Positions 28,172 through 35,901 of a stretch of DNA of 64,000 nt are shown here, piece by piece (positions within the stretch are counted from its first letter, which is position 1; each line of letters begins with the position of its first letter). The position numbers were made by a program, and so were the translations under genes. The notes beneath the pieces were generated by a model. The model had not been told where the DNA came from. It saw only the letters and a program-made list of their open reading frames with translations, and did no database searches. Source of the stretch: Lentzea pudingi (GTDB lineage: Bacteria; Actinomycetota; Actinomycetes; Mycobacteriales; Pseudonocardiaceae); NCBI RefSeq assembly GCF_014646255.1, contig NZ_BMNC01000001.1:124001-188000 (forward strand), read 5' to 3'.

Positions 28172-31100
28172 TCACCTCCCTGCCTGTGCACGGAAGTAAT
28201 CCGCCCAGAACGTGCTCAGCTCGCCCACCCGTGCGGGCACCAGGGCGCACTTGGCGCACTGGGCGGCGATCTCGTCCAGCCGCAACGCGATCGCCCGCCG
28301 CGCCACGTCCGGTCGCGGGATGGTGGCGGGCACCTCGGACAGTTCGAACGAGGGCCCGGCTGTCGTGCCCCGACGGCCGGACGGCAGCGTCACCAGCAGT
28401 TCGGCCAGCGGGCGCATCAGCCCGGCCATGATGTCGATGGCCGCGTTCATCAGGTCCGAGCGGCGCAGGCTCGCGTCCGGGCGTTCGCCGAAGTGCTGGG
28501 CCATGAGCTGCAACGCCATGGAGTACGACTCGTTGAAGATCTGCATGACCGTGCGGGCGTCCGGATCCGTGATCGTCTCGGCGGCCGGGCTCGCCGGGTT
28601 CAGCGACGGGTTGCGGGCGACCGGGTACGCGGGGTTCCACAGCTCGCCGTGCGGGCCCGTCACCGGCGCCTTGCGCAGCAGCTCGCCGATCAGCAGGAAC
28701 GACGTGTAGTGCGAGTCCTCGACGGCGTCGGGGTCCAGCACCCCGCCCTCGCCCTGCTCGGTGATCACGTCGATCGCGTACAGGGCGCTCGGGAGGTCGT
28801 CGACCTCCAGCTGGTAGTCGGGGTGCTCGTGGTTGATCGACTCGCGCAGGAACAGGTGGTGCTCGCCGCCGCCTCGGCCCTTGTCGACCAGGAACAGGTC
28901 CGGGATCTGCTGCAGGGCCTCGCGGATGTCGGCGTACAGCTCGCTCAACGACGCGTAGCCGTGGTCCTGACGATCCGGCGGAGTCTCACCGTCACGTGGC
29001 CGCAGATCGCTGACCTGGTGCTCCGGCTTCTCGATCTGGGTGAAGCGCTCGACACTGCCCAGACCCAGCCGTTCCAGCGCGAAGTCCAGCGGCACGGGCA
29101 GTTCGTGGTTGATGGTGCCGAAGTCGGCCATCGGCACGTGGAACGGCTCGCCCAGCGCCATGATGACGTTGTTGACCAGCAGGAAGTGGATCATCTCTTC
29201 GCGGGCGATGCCGAGCAGCATGCTCCGGATGCCCTCGTCGAGCGTCTCGCCGCCGTCACCGCAGGCGAGCTGGAGCTGTTCGGGCGTCCACAGACCCAGC
29301 CGCACGTACTCCGCCCCGGCACCGTAGGTCGGCACCGAGTAGGCCGCGTAGAGGTACTGGAGCATGACGGCCAGTTCGATGAGCGCTGCTTCGCGGAGCA
29401 CCTCGACCAACCGGCCGCGCGTCGCGATCCGGTTGCGCACGGGCACGGTCGTCTCGGCCGGCAGCAGCAGGTGGTCGGGGACCTGTTGTCCTCTGAGGAA
29501 CTTCAGCAGCAGCCGCGCCTTCGGCTCGGAGAGGTCCCTGGTCGGCGGCATGTAGTAGGTCTTGGACTTGTTCTGCGGGTCGCACATCTGCCAGATCAGC
29601 TTGGCGTAGGTCTCGGTGCGGCTGCGGTTCGCGAGGCTGAACACCTCCTTGTCCATGAAGGAGAAGAGGTGTTCGTAGTAGGCGAAGACCTCGCGGTACA
29701 CCAGGTCGTAGTCGGCGTGCTCGACCTCGTCGAGGTGCCAGGAGTCCGGCAGCACGCGCACGGTCAGATAGCCCGCGCCGGACCAGAAGCCGAGCTTGTC
29801 GTCGTTGTCGTAGTCGAGTTCGGCGGGCACGGACTCGGTCGTCAGCAGAACGCGTGCGGTTCCGGCCGTCCTGCCGCGCAGGGTGAATCGGCCGTGCCCC
29901 GTGTCGTCGGTGTGCAGCACGTCGTCCAGCGAGACGATGACGTCGGCTGGATCGAGGGGACGGGCGGCCGGGTTCGCGAACTGGCGGAGCGCGATGTCCC
30001 GCACCGCGCCGGGACGGCCCCGGACGAACGACCGCACCTCCACCTCGACGTCGTGCTCGGCGTCGCCCGCGGTCCGGGGGTGTTCGGCGAACACGCTCGC
30101 GTCGTCGACCTGGAGATTGATCTCCTGCTCCCGCAGCAGAAGCACGCCGTCGGAGGCGACCAGTCGCAGTGCGTCGGCCGCGATGTCCACTTCGGACAGC
30201 AGGCCGGGCACCGTGACCACGCCGGCGGTGAGAACCGCGTCCTCGGTGTAGGCCTCTGAGGGAATCCGGGCCACGAGCCGGTCGTCGCGGACCGTGCGCA
30301 GTTCGAGGTCCCTGGCCGCGGCCGCCGGTGCGGGCGCCGTGATCATGTTCAGGACGACGTGACCGTGCGCGGTCCCGACGGTGAGGTTGCCCAGCCGGTT
30401 GCGCGTGGTGCGGTCGGGCACGAGCAGCCTGCCGGCGGGGTACGTGCGCGGCTCGTGGGGCCGCCACGGTGCGATCGTGCCGTGCAGCCGCCACTGCGAG
30501 GGCTGGTCCGGTGCCTGCGGGGCGGATTGGCCGTCGAGCGCGAACTGCACGACGAGACCGCCCGTCCTGGACTCCCTGAGCAGCTCGGTGACCGGGGACG
30601 CGTCCGCCTCGCCTAGCCAGCGCAGGTCCTCGTCGGTGACGACGAACTGGTGCACCACCGAGCGGCCCAGCTGCCAGTGGCCGCACCCGCGACCGGTGGT
30701 GTGCCAGCGCGGCGGCGAGAACCCCTTGACCGCACCGGTCGCCATGTACCCGACGTCGTGCGACCGGCCGTCACGGCCGAAGCCGAGCTGGCCGACCATG
30801 AGCGTCGTCGTCCAGTCCGAGGCGGGGTCCACGTCGAAGATCCGCGCACGGTTGACCGTGGTCGCGAGGTACTCGTTGTAGTGCCCCCAGAAGTCGACCG
30901 CGCGGCCCACCACGGGGTCCGTGATGTCGACCTCACCCGCCACGCGCTCGGTGCTCACGACGTGCGCGTTGATCGAGAAGTGCCCGTTGCCGGCGAAGTC
31001 ACGGCCCTTGGCGCCGCTGAACGCTCCGCCGGGCGTCTCGCTGCCCGAGCTGTCGTAACGGGGGCCGGTCTCGTCGAGGTGCGCGTGGTACTCGGCAGGT

Positions 31101-31243
31101 GGGCGGTGCACGGGGAACGGCTCGCCCTGCGCGGTGAGGGCCGTGTTCGTCGCCAGGTCCACCATGCCGTTGCGGGGTCCCGTGGGCAGGCGCGTGGAGG
31201 CGACACCGCGGAAGTGCAGCCGGGGCAGGTCGAAGACGCTCAT
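28172..31243 (-). CDS. staD: Chromopyrrolic acid synthase (StaD/RebD)
   Basis: The protein has 1023 residues from the ATG at 31243 ([20 protein letters not shown]), the same start as RebD. That ATG overlaps the staO stop. The large heme-containing enzyme couples two indole-3-pyruvate imines into chromopyrrolic acid. Visible are an N-terminal beta-rich half ([23 protein letters not shown]) and, from about residue 690, the ferritin-like iminophenylpyruvate dimer synthase domain ([40 protein letters not shown]). The length matches RebD/StaD (~1000). Together with staO it defines the pathway as bis-indole. Confidence 0.95.
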   Translation of the reverse strand: MSVFDLPRLHFRGVASTRLPTGPRNGMVDLATNTALTAQGEPFPVHRPPAEYHAHLDETGPRYDSSGSETPGGAFSGAKGRDFAGNGHFSINAHVVSTERVAGEVDITDPVVGRAVDFWGHYNEYLATTVNRARIFDVDPASDWTTTLMVGQLGFGRDGRSHDVGYMATGAVKGFSPPRWHTTGRGCGHWQLGRSVVHQFVVTDEDLRWLGEADASPVTELLRESRTGGLVVQFALDGQSAPQAPDQPSQWRLHGTIAPWRPHEPRTYPAGRLLVPDRTTRNRLGNLTVGTAHGHVVLNMITAPAPAAAARDLELRTVRDDRLVARIPSEAYTEDAVLTAGVVTVPGLLSEVDIAADALRLVASDGVLLLREQEINLQVDDASVFAEHPRTAGDAEHDVEVEVRSFVRGRPGAVRDIALRQFANPAARPLDPADVIVSLDDVLHTDDTGHGRFTLRGRTAGTARVLLTTESVPAELDYDNDDKLGFWSGAGYLTVRVLPDSWHLDEVEHADYDLVYREVFAYYEHLFSFMDKEVFSLANRSRTETYAKLIWQMCDPQNKSKTYYMPPTRDLSEPKARLLLKFLRGQQVPDHLLLPAETTVPVRNRIATRGRLVEVLREAALIELAVMLQYLYAAYSVPTYGAGAEYVRLGLWTPEQLQLACGDGGETLDEGIRSMLLGIAREEMIHFLLVNNVIMALGEPFHVPMADFGTINHELPVPLDFALERLGLGSVERFTQIEKPEHQVSDLRPRDGETPPDRQDHGYASLSELYADIREALQQIPDLFLVDKGRGGGEHHLFLRESINHEHPDYQLEVDDLPSALYAIDVITEQGEGGVLDPDAVEDSHYTSFLLIGELLRKAPVTGPHGELWNPAYPVARNPSLNPASPAAETITDPDARTVMQIFNESYSMALQLMAQHFGERPDASLRRSDLMNAAIDIMAGLMRPLAELLVTLPSGRRGTTAGPSFELSEVPATIPRPDVARRAIALRLDEIAAQCAKCALVPARVGELSTFWADYFRAQAGR

Positions 31244-32730
31244 GCGGACTTCTCCGTCTGCGGCAGCCGCCGGACGGGGATGCGCCGTTCGCACCACTCG
31301 ATCTCGTGCGCCGCGTCGATCGCCGACTCGATCGCGCCCTCGATCCACGCGGGCTTCGACGAGCAGTGCTCCCCGGCGAAGAAAAGACCCTTCTGCGGCC
31401 TCGTCGCCTCCCGGCGCTGTGCCTCCCGCAACGCGGAGTCCTGCTCCCAGCGGATCGTCGCCGCGCCGAGAGACCACTGGTGCTCGCCCCACGCCTTCGT
31501 GGCGACGCCGAGGACCATGCCGGGCTTGCGCAGCTCCGGGTGCATCACGCCGAGCTCCCGCGTGATCAGCGCGATCCTCTCCTGCTCGCTGAGGGAGCTG
31601 AGCGCGTCGGCGTCGGGACCGATGCTGTAGCTGGCGAGCATCACCGCGCCGTGCGCCGGATCGCCGTCGACGGGCGGGTAGTAGGTCTGCCGGACGTGCC
31701 CGCCGGTGAACGAACCGCCGCCGCGGATGCCGTCCTCGTGCCAGAACGCCTCACGGCAGTGGAACGCGACCTTCGTGGCGGGCCAGTACTTCGTCTCGTG
31801 GATGATGTCGAGCTTCTCGTCGTCGAACCCGCTGAGACGCATCCCGCGCAGCACCGTGAACGGCACCGTGCACACCACGTAGTCGCAGGTCTTGGTGAAG
31901 GACCTGGTGCCCTGCCTCAGGTTCAGGACCACGGCCTTGTCGCGGACCTCGATCCCGGTGACCGCCTGCCCGACGGTGACGCGGCCGAGCAGGCGGGCCG
32001 CGAGGCTGCGGGGGATGAGGTCCATGCCGTCGCGCAGCCGCACGATGTCGGAGCTGGTCTCGTCCAGGACGTCGTCGAGGAAGCGCTCCAGGTGAGCCGG
32101 CACCAGCGAACGGATGCGCGGGTTGCCCGCGTAGAAGGCGTGCAGGTCGATCATCGTGCCGTTGTGGCCGCGGCGGTACGGCGTCATGTCGACCTGGTCG
32201 ACGAGGTCGAGCAGGCCGACGCCGATCTCGCCGTGCATGCCGTTGTAGAACTGGCGGGGCGCGATGGCCCGGATGGTCGCGTCCAGCCAGGCGCCGAACA
32301 ACAGGGTGCCGTCGCGGTAGCGGCCGGCGGGCACCCCGGAGGCGAAGTCGTTGAGCAGCACGTCGTGCGCGTCCCGCACCCGGAGGTAGCCGGACGAGCT
32401 CGGCAGGTACGCGGCGTCGTCCGAGAAGATGGTGTGGAACGGCATGACCTGGTCCTGCAGGCCCAGTTCCGCGATGTAGTGCAGGGTCAGGCGGTGCGCG
32501 GAAGGAATGCGCATCGCACCCAGCTCGGCGAACGGCCCGGCCTCGCCCGTGAAGCGGTGGGTGTGGACGCGGCCCCCGATCCGGTCACTGGCCTCGATGA
32601 TCTCGACCTCGTGGCCGAGGCGCTCCAGCTCGTAGGCCGTCACCAGCCCGGCGACACCCGCGCCGATGACGGTGACCTTCTTCCGCTCACCGATGGCGTC
32701 GAGCCCGTTGACCTCTTGCAGCGTCGTCAC
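31240..32730 (-). CDS. staO: L-tryptophan oxidase (StaO/RebO/VioA-type flavoenzyme)
   Basis: The protein has 496 residues from a GTG at 32730 with AAGGAAG upstream. It has the FAD motif KVTVIGAGVAGLVTAYELER, IIEASDRIGGRVHTH, the substrate-binding ELGAMRIPSAHRL, and the C-terminal FAD contact GLFFAGEHCSSKPAWIEGAI. The fold is that of flavin L-amino-acid oxidases. In indolocarbazole clusters it oxidises L-Trp to indole-3-pyruvate imine for StaD. No halogenase is present in the window, so the substrate should be unchlorinated Trp, unlike RebO. Confidence 0.93.
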   Translation of the reverse strand: MTTLQEVNGLDAIGERKKVTVIGAGVAGLVTAYELERLGHEVEIIEASDRIGGRVHTHRFTGEAGPFAELGAMRIPSAHRLTLHYIAELGLQDQVMPFHTIFSDDAAYLPSSSGYLRVRDAHDVLLNDFASGVPAGRYRDGTLLFGAWLDATIRAIAPRQFYNGMHGEIGVGLLDLVDQVDMTPYRRGHNGTMIDLHAFYAGNPRIRSLVPAHLERFLDDVLDETSSDIVRLRDGMDLIPRSLAARLLGRVTVGQAVTGIEVRDKAVVLNLRQGTRSFTKTCDYVVCTVPFTVLRGMRLSGFDDEKLDIIHETKYWPATKVAFHCREAFWHEDGIRGGGSFTGGHVRQTYYPPVDGDPAHGAVMLASYSIGPDADALSSLSEQERIALITRELGVMHPELRKPGMVLGVATKAWGEHQWSLGAATIRWEQDSALREAQRREATRPQKGLFFAGEHCSSKPAWIEGAIESAIDAAHEIEWCERRIPVRRLPQTEKSA

Positions 32731-33060
32731 CGCGGACTTCCTTCCGGTGCGCTAGGGGCGGGCAGGAATGGAGGGGTTTGCGTGGCCTCGTGGGAGCGAT
32801 CCCACCAGGCGTCCCAGCGAGTTCGTCTCGTCCGGGCCGTGCCAGTAGCGCCATTCTTCGGGCGGTGGCGGTGCGCCCGTATCCCCCGACAGAGCCGGTC
32901 GCGAACGGCTTCGCGGGACCGTGGGAGCTAACGAGACGGGCGGAACCCGACCTTCCCCCACTCAAGTGAGCGGGGTTTGTCTCGACACGGCGGGCCCCGC
33001 CGCGAACGGGGTGATGCTGACGCGAGCCGTTCAGCGGCCACCCCCGAGTTGGAGGCGACG
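32731..33060. promoter_or_regulatory. Divergent promoter region of the sta cluster
   Basis: A 330-base gap between staO (minus) and staG (plus). It holds a perfect dyad GTGGGAGCGATCCCAC (32790-32805), a second CGTGGGAGC (32920-32928) matching one arm (32789-32797), and inverted CGTCTCGT/ACGAGACG copies (32824-32831, 32931-32938). These are the best candidate sites for the cluster activator StaR. Clear -35/-10 boxes were not placed. GGAGG sits five bases before the staG TTG. Confidence 0.55.
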
Positions 33061-34371
33061 TTGACCCGAGTGCTGATCGCGACGACACCGGCCCCAGGTC
33101 ACGTCGTCAGCCTGTTCGAGATAGCCACCGAGCTGACGCGCCGGGGTCACGAGGTGCGCTGGTACACCGGCGAGGCCTTCCGGGAGCAGGTCGAACGGAC
33201 CGGCGCGATCTTCGAGCCGATGACCGAGGGACTCGACTTCGGCGGCCGCAGCCGGGAGGAGGCCTTCCCCGGGCACGCCGGACTGACCGGGTTGAAGAGC
33301 TTCAAGGTCGGTGTCCGCGACATCTTCTACCGCACCGCGCCGGGCCAGCTCGCGGACCTCCTCGCGATCCTCGACCGGTTCCCCGCGGACCGCATCCTGT
33401 CCGACGACATGTGCTACGGCGCGTGCTTCGCCAGTGAGCGCACCGGGATCCCGCTGGTCTGGCTGGCCAACTCCATCTACATCCTGGGCAGCCGCGACAC
33501 CGGGCCGCTCGGCATGGGCCTGGGGCCGAGCACGAACCCGTGGAACCGCCTGCGCAACGCCGCGCTGAGGTTCCTGGGCGACCAGGTGTCGATGAGGGAC
33601 CTGCGCGCGGAGGCCGACCGGGTGCGCGCGCAGGTCGGGCTGCCCCGCCTGAAGACGAGGGCGATGGAGAACATCTCCCGCCACCCCGACCTCTACCTGG
33701 TCGGATCGGTGGCGTCCTTCGAGTTCCCGCGCAGGGACCTCGCAGCGGGAACCCACTTCATCGGCGGGCTGTTCGGTGTCCCGCCCGCGAGGTTCGACCC
33801 GCCGTCGTGGTGGGACGAGCTCGCCGACGGCCGGCCTGTCGTCCTGATCACGCAGGGCACCACGGCCAACGACGTCGAACGCATGCTGGTGCCCGCCGTG
33901 CGCGCTCTCGCCGAGGAGGACGTCCTCGTCGTGCTGACCACCGGCAGCAAACTGGACGTGGAACGACTGCTTCCGTTGCCGCGCAACGTCCGGATGGAAC
34001 GGTTCGTGCCGTACCACCACCTGCTGCCGCACGTGGACGTGATGATGACCAACGGCGGTTACAACGGGGTGAACGCCGCTCTCGCGCACGGGGTGCCGCT
34101 GGTCGTCGTGCCCGCCACGGAGGAAAACCCCGACGTGGCAGCGAGAGTCGAGTACGCCGGTGTCGGCGTGGTCGTGAAACCCCGTGCTGTCAGCGAGTCC
34201 AGTCTGCGTGCCGCCGTGACCACCGTGCGGGCGAACGAGCGCTACCGGCGTCGTGCCGCGCGGATCGCGGTGGACCTCAACAACAGCAACGCACCACAGC
34301 GGGCCGCCGACCTGATCGAGTCCGCTGTCGTTCACCAGGGCCAGATTCCGACCGGAGGTACCGCACGTTGA
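33061..34371 (+). CDS. staG: Indolocarbazole N-glycosyltransferase (GT1 family)
   Basis: The protein has 436 residues from a TTG at 33061, five bases after GGAGG. It has the GT-B fold of macrolide-type glycosyltransferases: LTRVLIATTPAPGHVVSLFE, ILSDDMCYGACFASERTGIP, VVLITQGTTANDVERMLVPA and the C-terminal donor site HHLLPHVDVMMTNGGYNGVN and AHGVPLVVVPATEENPDVAA. StaG forms the first C-N bond between the indole nitrogen of the aglycone and C1' of the dTDP sugar. Its stop overlaps the TTG start of staN, so the two are coupled. Confidence 0.9.
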   Translation: MTRVLIATTPAPGHVVSLFEIATELTRRGHEVRWYTGEAFREQVERTGAIFEPMTEGLDFGGRSREEAFPGHAGLTGLKSFKVGVRDIFYRTAPGQLADLLAILDRFPADRILSDDMCYGACFASERTGIPLVWLANSIYILGSRDTGPLGMGLGPSTNPWNRLRNAALRFLGDQVSMRDLRAEADRVRAQVGLPRLKTRAMENISRHPDLYLVGSVASFEFPRRDLAAGTHFIGGLFGVPPARFDPPSWWDELADGRPVVLITQGTTANDVERMLVPAVRALAEEDVLVVLTTGSKLDVERLLPLPRNVRMERFVPYHHLLPHVDVMMTNGGYNGVNAALAHGVPLVVVPATEENPDVAARVEYAGVGVVVKPRAVSESSLRAAVTTVRANERYRRRAARIAVDLNNSNAPQRAADLIESAVVHQGQIPTGGTAR

Positions 34372-35591
34372 ACGGGACGACGAACACGGGGCTGCAGGCC
34401 CCCGAGACGACCATGCCGATCGATCCCGGGCCGTTCGACTGCATGCCGGAGCTGCTCGCCGCCGCGCGGGTGGCCCCGGTCGTGCGGATCCCGTACCTGG
34501 GCCGGCACGCGTGGGTGGTGTGCGACCGCGAGCTCGTCAAGGTCGCGCTCGCGCATCCGAAGATGGGCAAGGACATCACGCTCGTGCCCGAGTTCATGAA
34601 GCAGCCGGGTCTGATGGTCGGCTCCCAGCCGCCGCCGGAGTACGCGCGGGCGATGATCATGAGCGACGGGGAGGACCACGCGCGGATCAGGCGCCTGCAC
34701 GCGCCCGTGCTGAGCCCGCGCAACACCGAGAGGTGGGGCGAGCGGGTCAGCGTCAAGGTCGAGGGCTTCCTCGACGAGCTCGAACAGCGCGGTGTGCTGG
34801 GGGACAACGAGGTCAACGTCGTCACCGACTACACCCACAAGATCCCGCTGGCGTTCATCTCCGAGATGCTGGGGCTGCCGGAGGAGGCCGAACGGCAGCT
34901 GCGCAGCATCACCGACGTGATGCTCTACTCGTCGGACTACGAGGCCCGGACGCTGGCCGTGCGGGCGCTGTACGGGGCGGTCGAGGGCTGGGTGGCCGAC
35001 CCCGCGCCGCTGCGCGACGGCGTCATCACCGGGCTCCTGGCCTCCTCCAACGGCATCGACGCCGCCGTGACCGAGGGCGAGGTGATCGTGTGGACGCTGG
35101 GCATGATCATCACGGGCTACGAGACCACGGGCAGCCTGATCTCGGCCTCGCTCTTCGAGGCGTTGCGGCGGCCGGTCGAGGAGCGGCCGAAGACCGAGGA
35201 CGAGATCAAGTCGTGGATCGAGGAGGCACTGCGCGTGCACCCGCCGTTCCCGCACCCGACCTGGCGCTTCCCCCTGGAGGACATCGAGCTCGGCGGATAC
35301 CTGATCCCCAAGGGCGCGCCCGTGCAGGTGAGCATCGCGGCGGCCAACCGCGAACCGGGGGAGGAGGCGGACAGCTTCGATTCCGCGCGGGGTGGACACG
35401 GCCATCTCTCGTTCGGTCTCGGCATGCATTACTGCATCGGTGCGTCCCTGGTGCGCCTGGAGGCCCAGATCGCGGTGAGCGGCTTCCTGCGGCGTTTCCC
35501 GGAAGCGCGGTTGAGCACCACCACACCGTTCGAGTGGGAATCCGAGTGGATGATCCGCCGGATGAGCGTGCTGCCCGCGACCCTGCGCTGA
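34368..35591 (+). CDS. staN: Cytochrome P450, StaN-like (second C-N bond to sugar)
   Basis: The protein has 407 residues from a TTG at 34368 overlapping the staG stop (GGAGG nine bases upstream). An ATG at 34413 is possible. I-helix TGYETT (249-254), ExxR E286-R289, heme motif FGLGMHYCIGASLVRLE with C356. In staurosporine StaN joins C5' of the sugar to the second indole nitrogen after StaG has acted, which matches the staG-staN pair here. It is the closest relative in this window of the P450 half of the staC fusion. Which of the two performs the classical StaN step cannot be decided from sequence. Confidence 0.88.
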   Translation: MNGTTNTGLQAPETTMPIDPGPFDCMPELLAAARVAPVVRIPYLGRHAWVVCDRELVKVALAHPKMGKDITLVPEFMKQPGLMVGSQPPPEYARAMIMSDGEDHARIRRLHAPVLSPRNTERWGERVSVKVEGFLDELEQRGVLGDNEVNVVTDYTHKIPLAFISEMLGLPEEAERQLRSITDVMLYSSDYEARTLAVRALYGAVEGWVADPAPLRDGVITGLLASSNGIDAAVTEGEVIVWTLGMIITGYETTGSLISASLFEALRRPVEERPKTEDEIKSWIEEALRVHPPFPHPTWRFPLEDIELGGYLIPKGAPVQVSIAAANREPGEEADSFDSARGGHGHLSFGLGMHYCIGASLVRLEAQIAVSGFLRRFPEARLSTTTPFEWESEWMIRRMSVLPATLR

Positions 35592-35616
35592 CGGGAATGT
35601 GAACGCCAACGGTCTC

Positions 35617-35662
35617 GATCGCCTCGCCCGGTGAAATTTCGGTTTCGCCGGGCGGGGCGATC
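35617..35662 (+). terminator. Terminator of staG-staN
   Basis: GATCGCCTCGCCCGG (35617-35631) pairs with CCGGGCGGGGCGATC (35648-35662) with one mismatch and a 16-base loop, 25 bases past the staN stop. No long T-tract follows, as usual in high-GC actinobacteria. Confidence 0.7.
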
Positions 35663-35716
35663 GTTCTGCGTGGGGCCGGCGAAATGAGACGACCCGATTG
35701 CCGAATGTGCTGGATC

Positions 35717-35748
35717 TGTCAAGAGAGTTGACATCGTGGTGACGTCAC
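35717..35748. promoter_or_regulatory. Two palindromes upstream of staR
   Basis: TGTCAAGAGAGTTGACA (35717-35733) is a perfect 6-bp inverted repeat with a five-base spacer, and its right arm is also a consensus -35 TTGACA. GTGACGTCAC (35739-35748) is a perfect 10-bp palindrome just after it. Such a pair suggests a repressor or activator site controlling staR transcription. No convincing -10 was seen 16-18 bases downstream. Confidence 0.5.
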
Positions 35749-35780
35749 GCGAGTCTCCAAGAGGAAGGGGAGGTTCGCGA

Positions 35781-35852
35781 ATGATGCCGTCACGTATTAC
35801 TTCCACAGGAAACCCACGTCTTGATTGGCGGATTCTCGCCATAGGGTTGTGA
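35781..35852 (+). CDS. Possible 23-aa leader peptide upstream of staR
   Basis: A short frame starting MMPSRITSTG follows a very strong ribosome site (AGGAAGGGGAGG, ending about six bases before the first ATG) and ends 49 bases before the staR GTG. The strong site on such a short frame is unusual, and a translational or attenuation control of staR is possible. The peptide has no recognised family. It could also be chance. Confidence 0.4.
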   Translation: MMPSRITSTGNPRLDWRILAIGL

Positions 35853-35901
35853 ATGCCTCACTTGCATCGTTCCCGACTGTGCTCACAGGACAGGAAAACA
35901 A

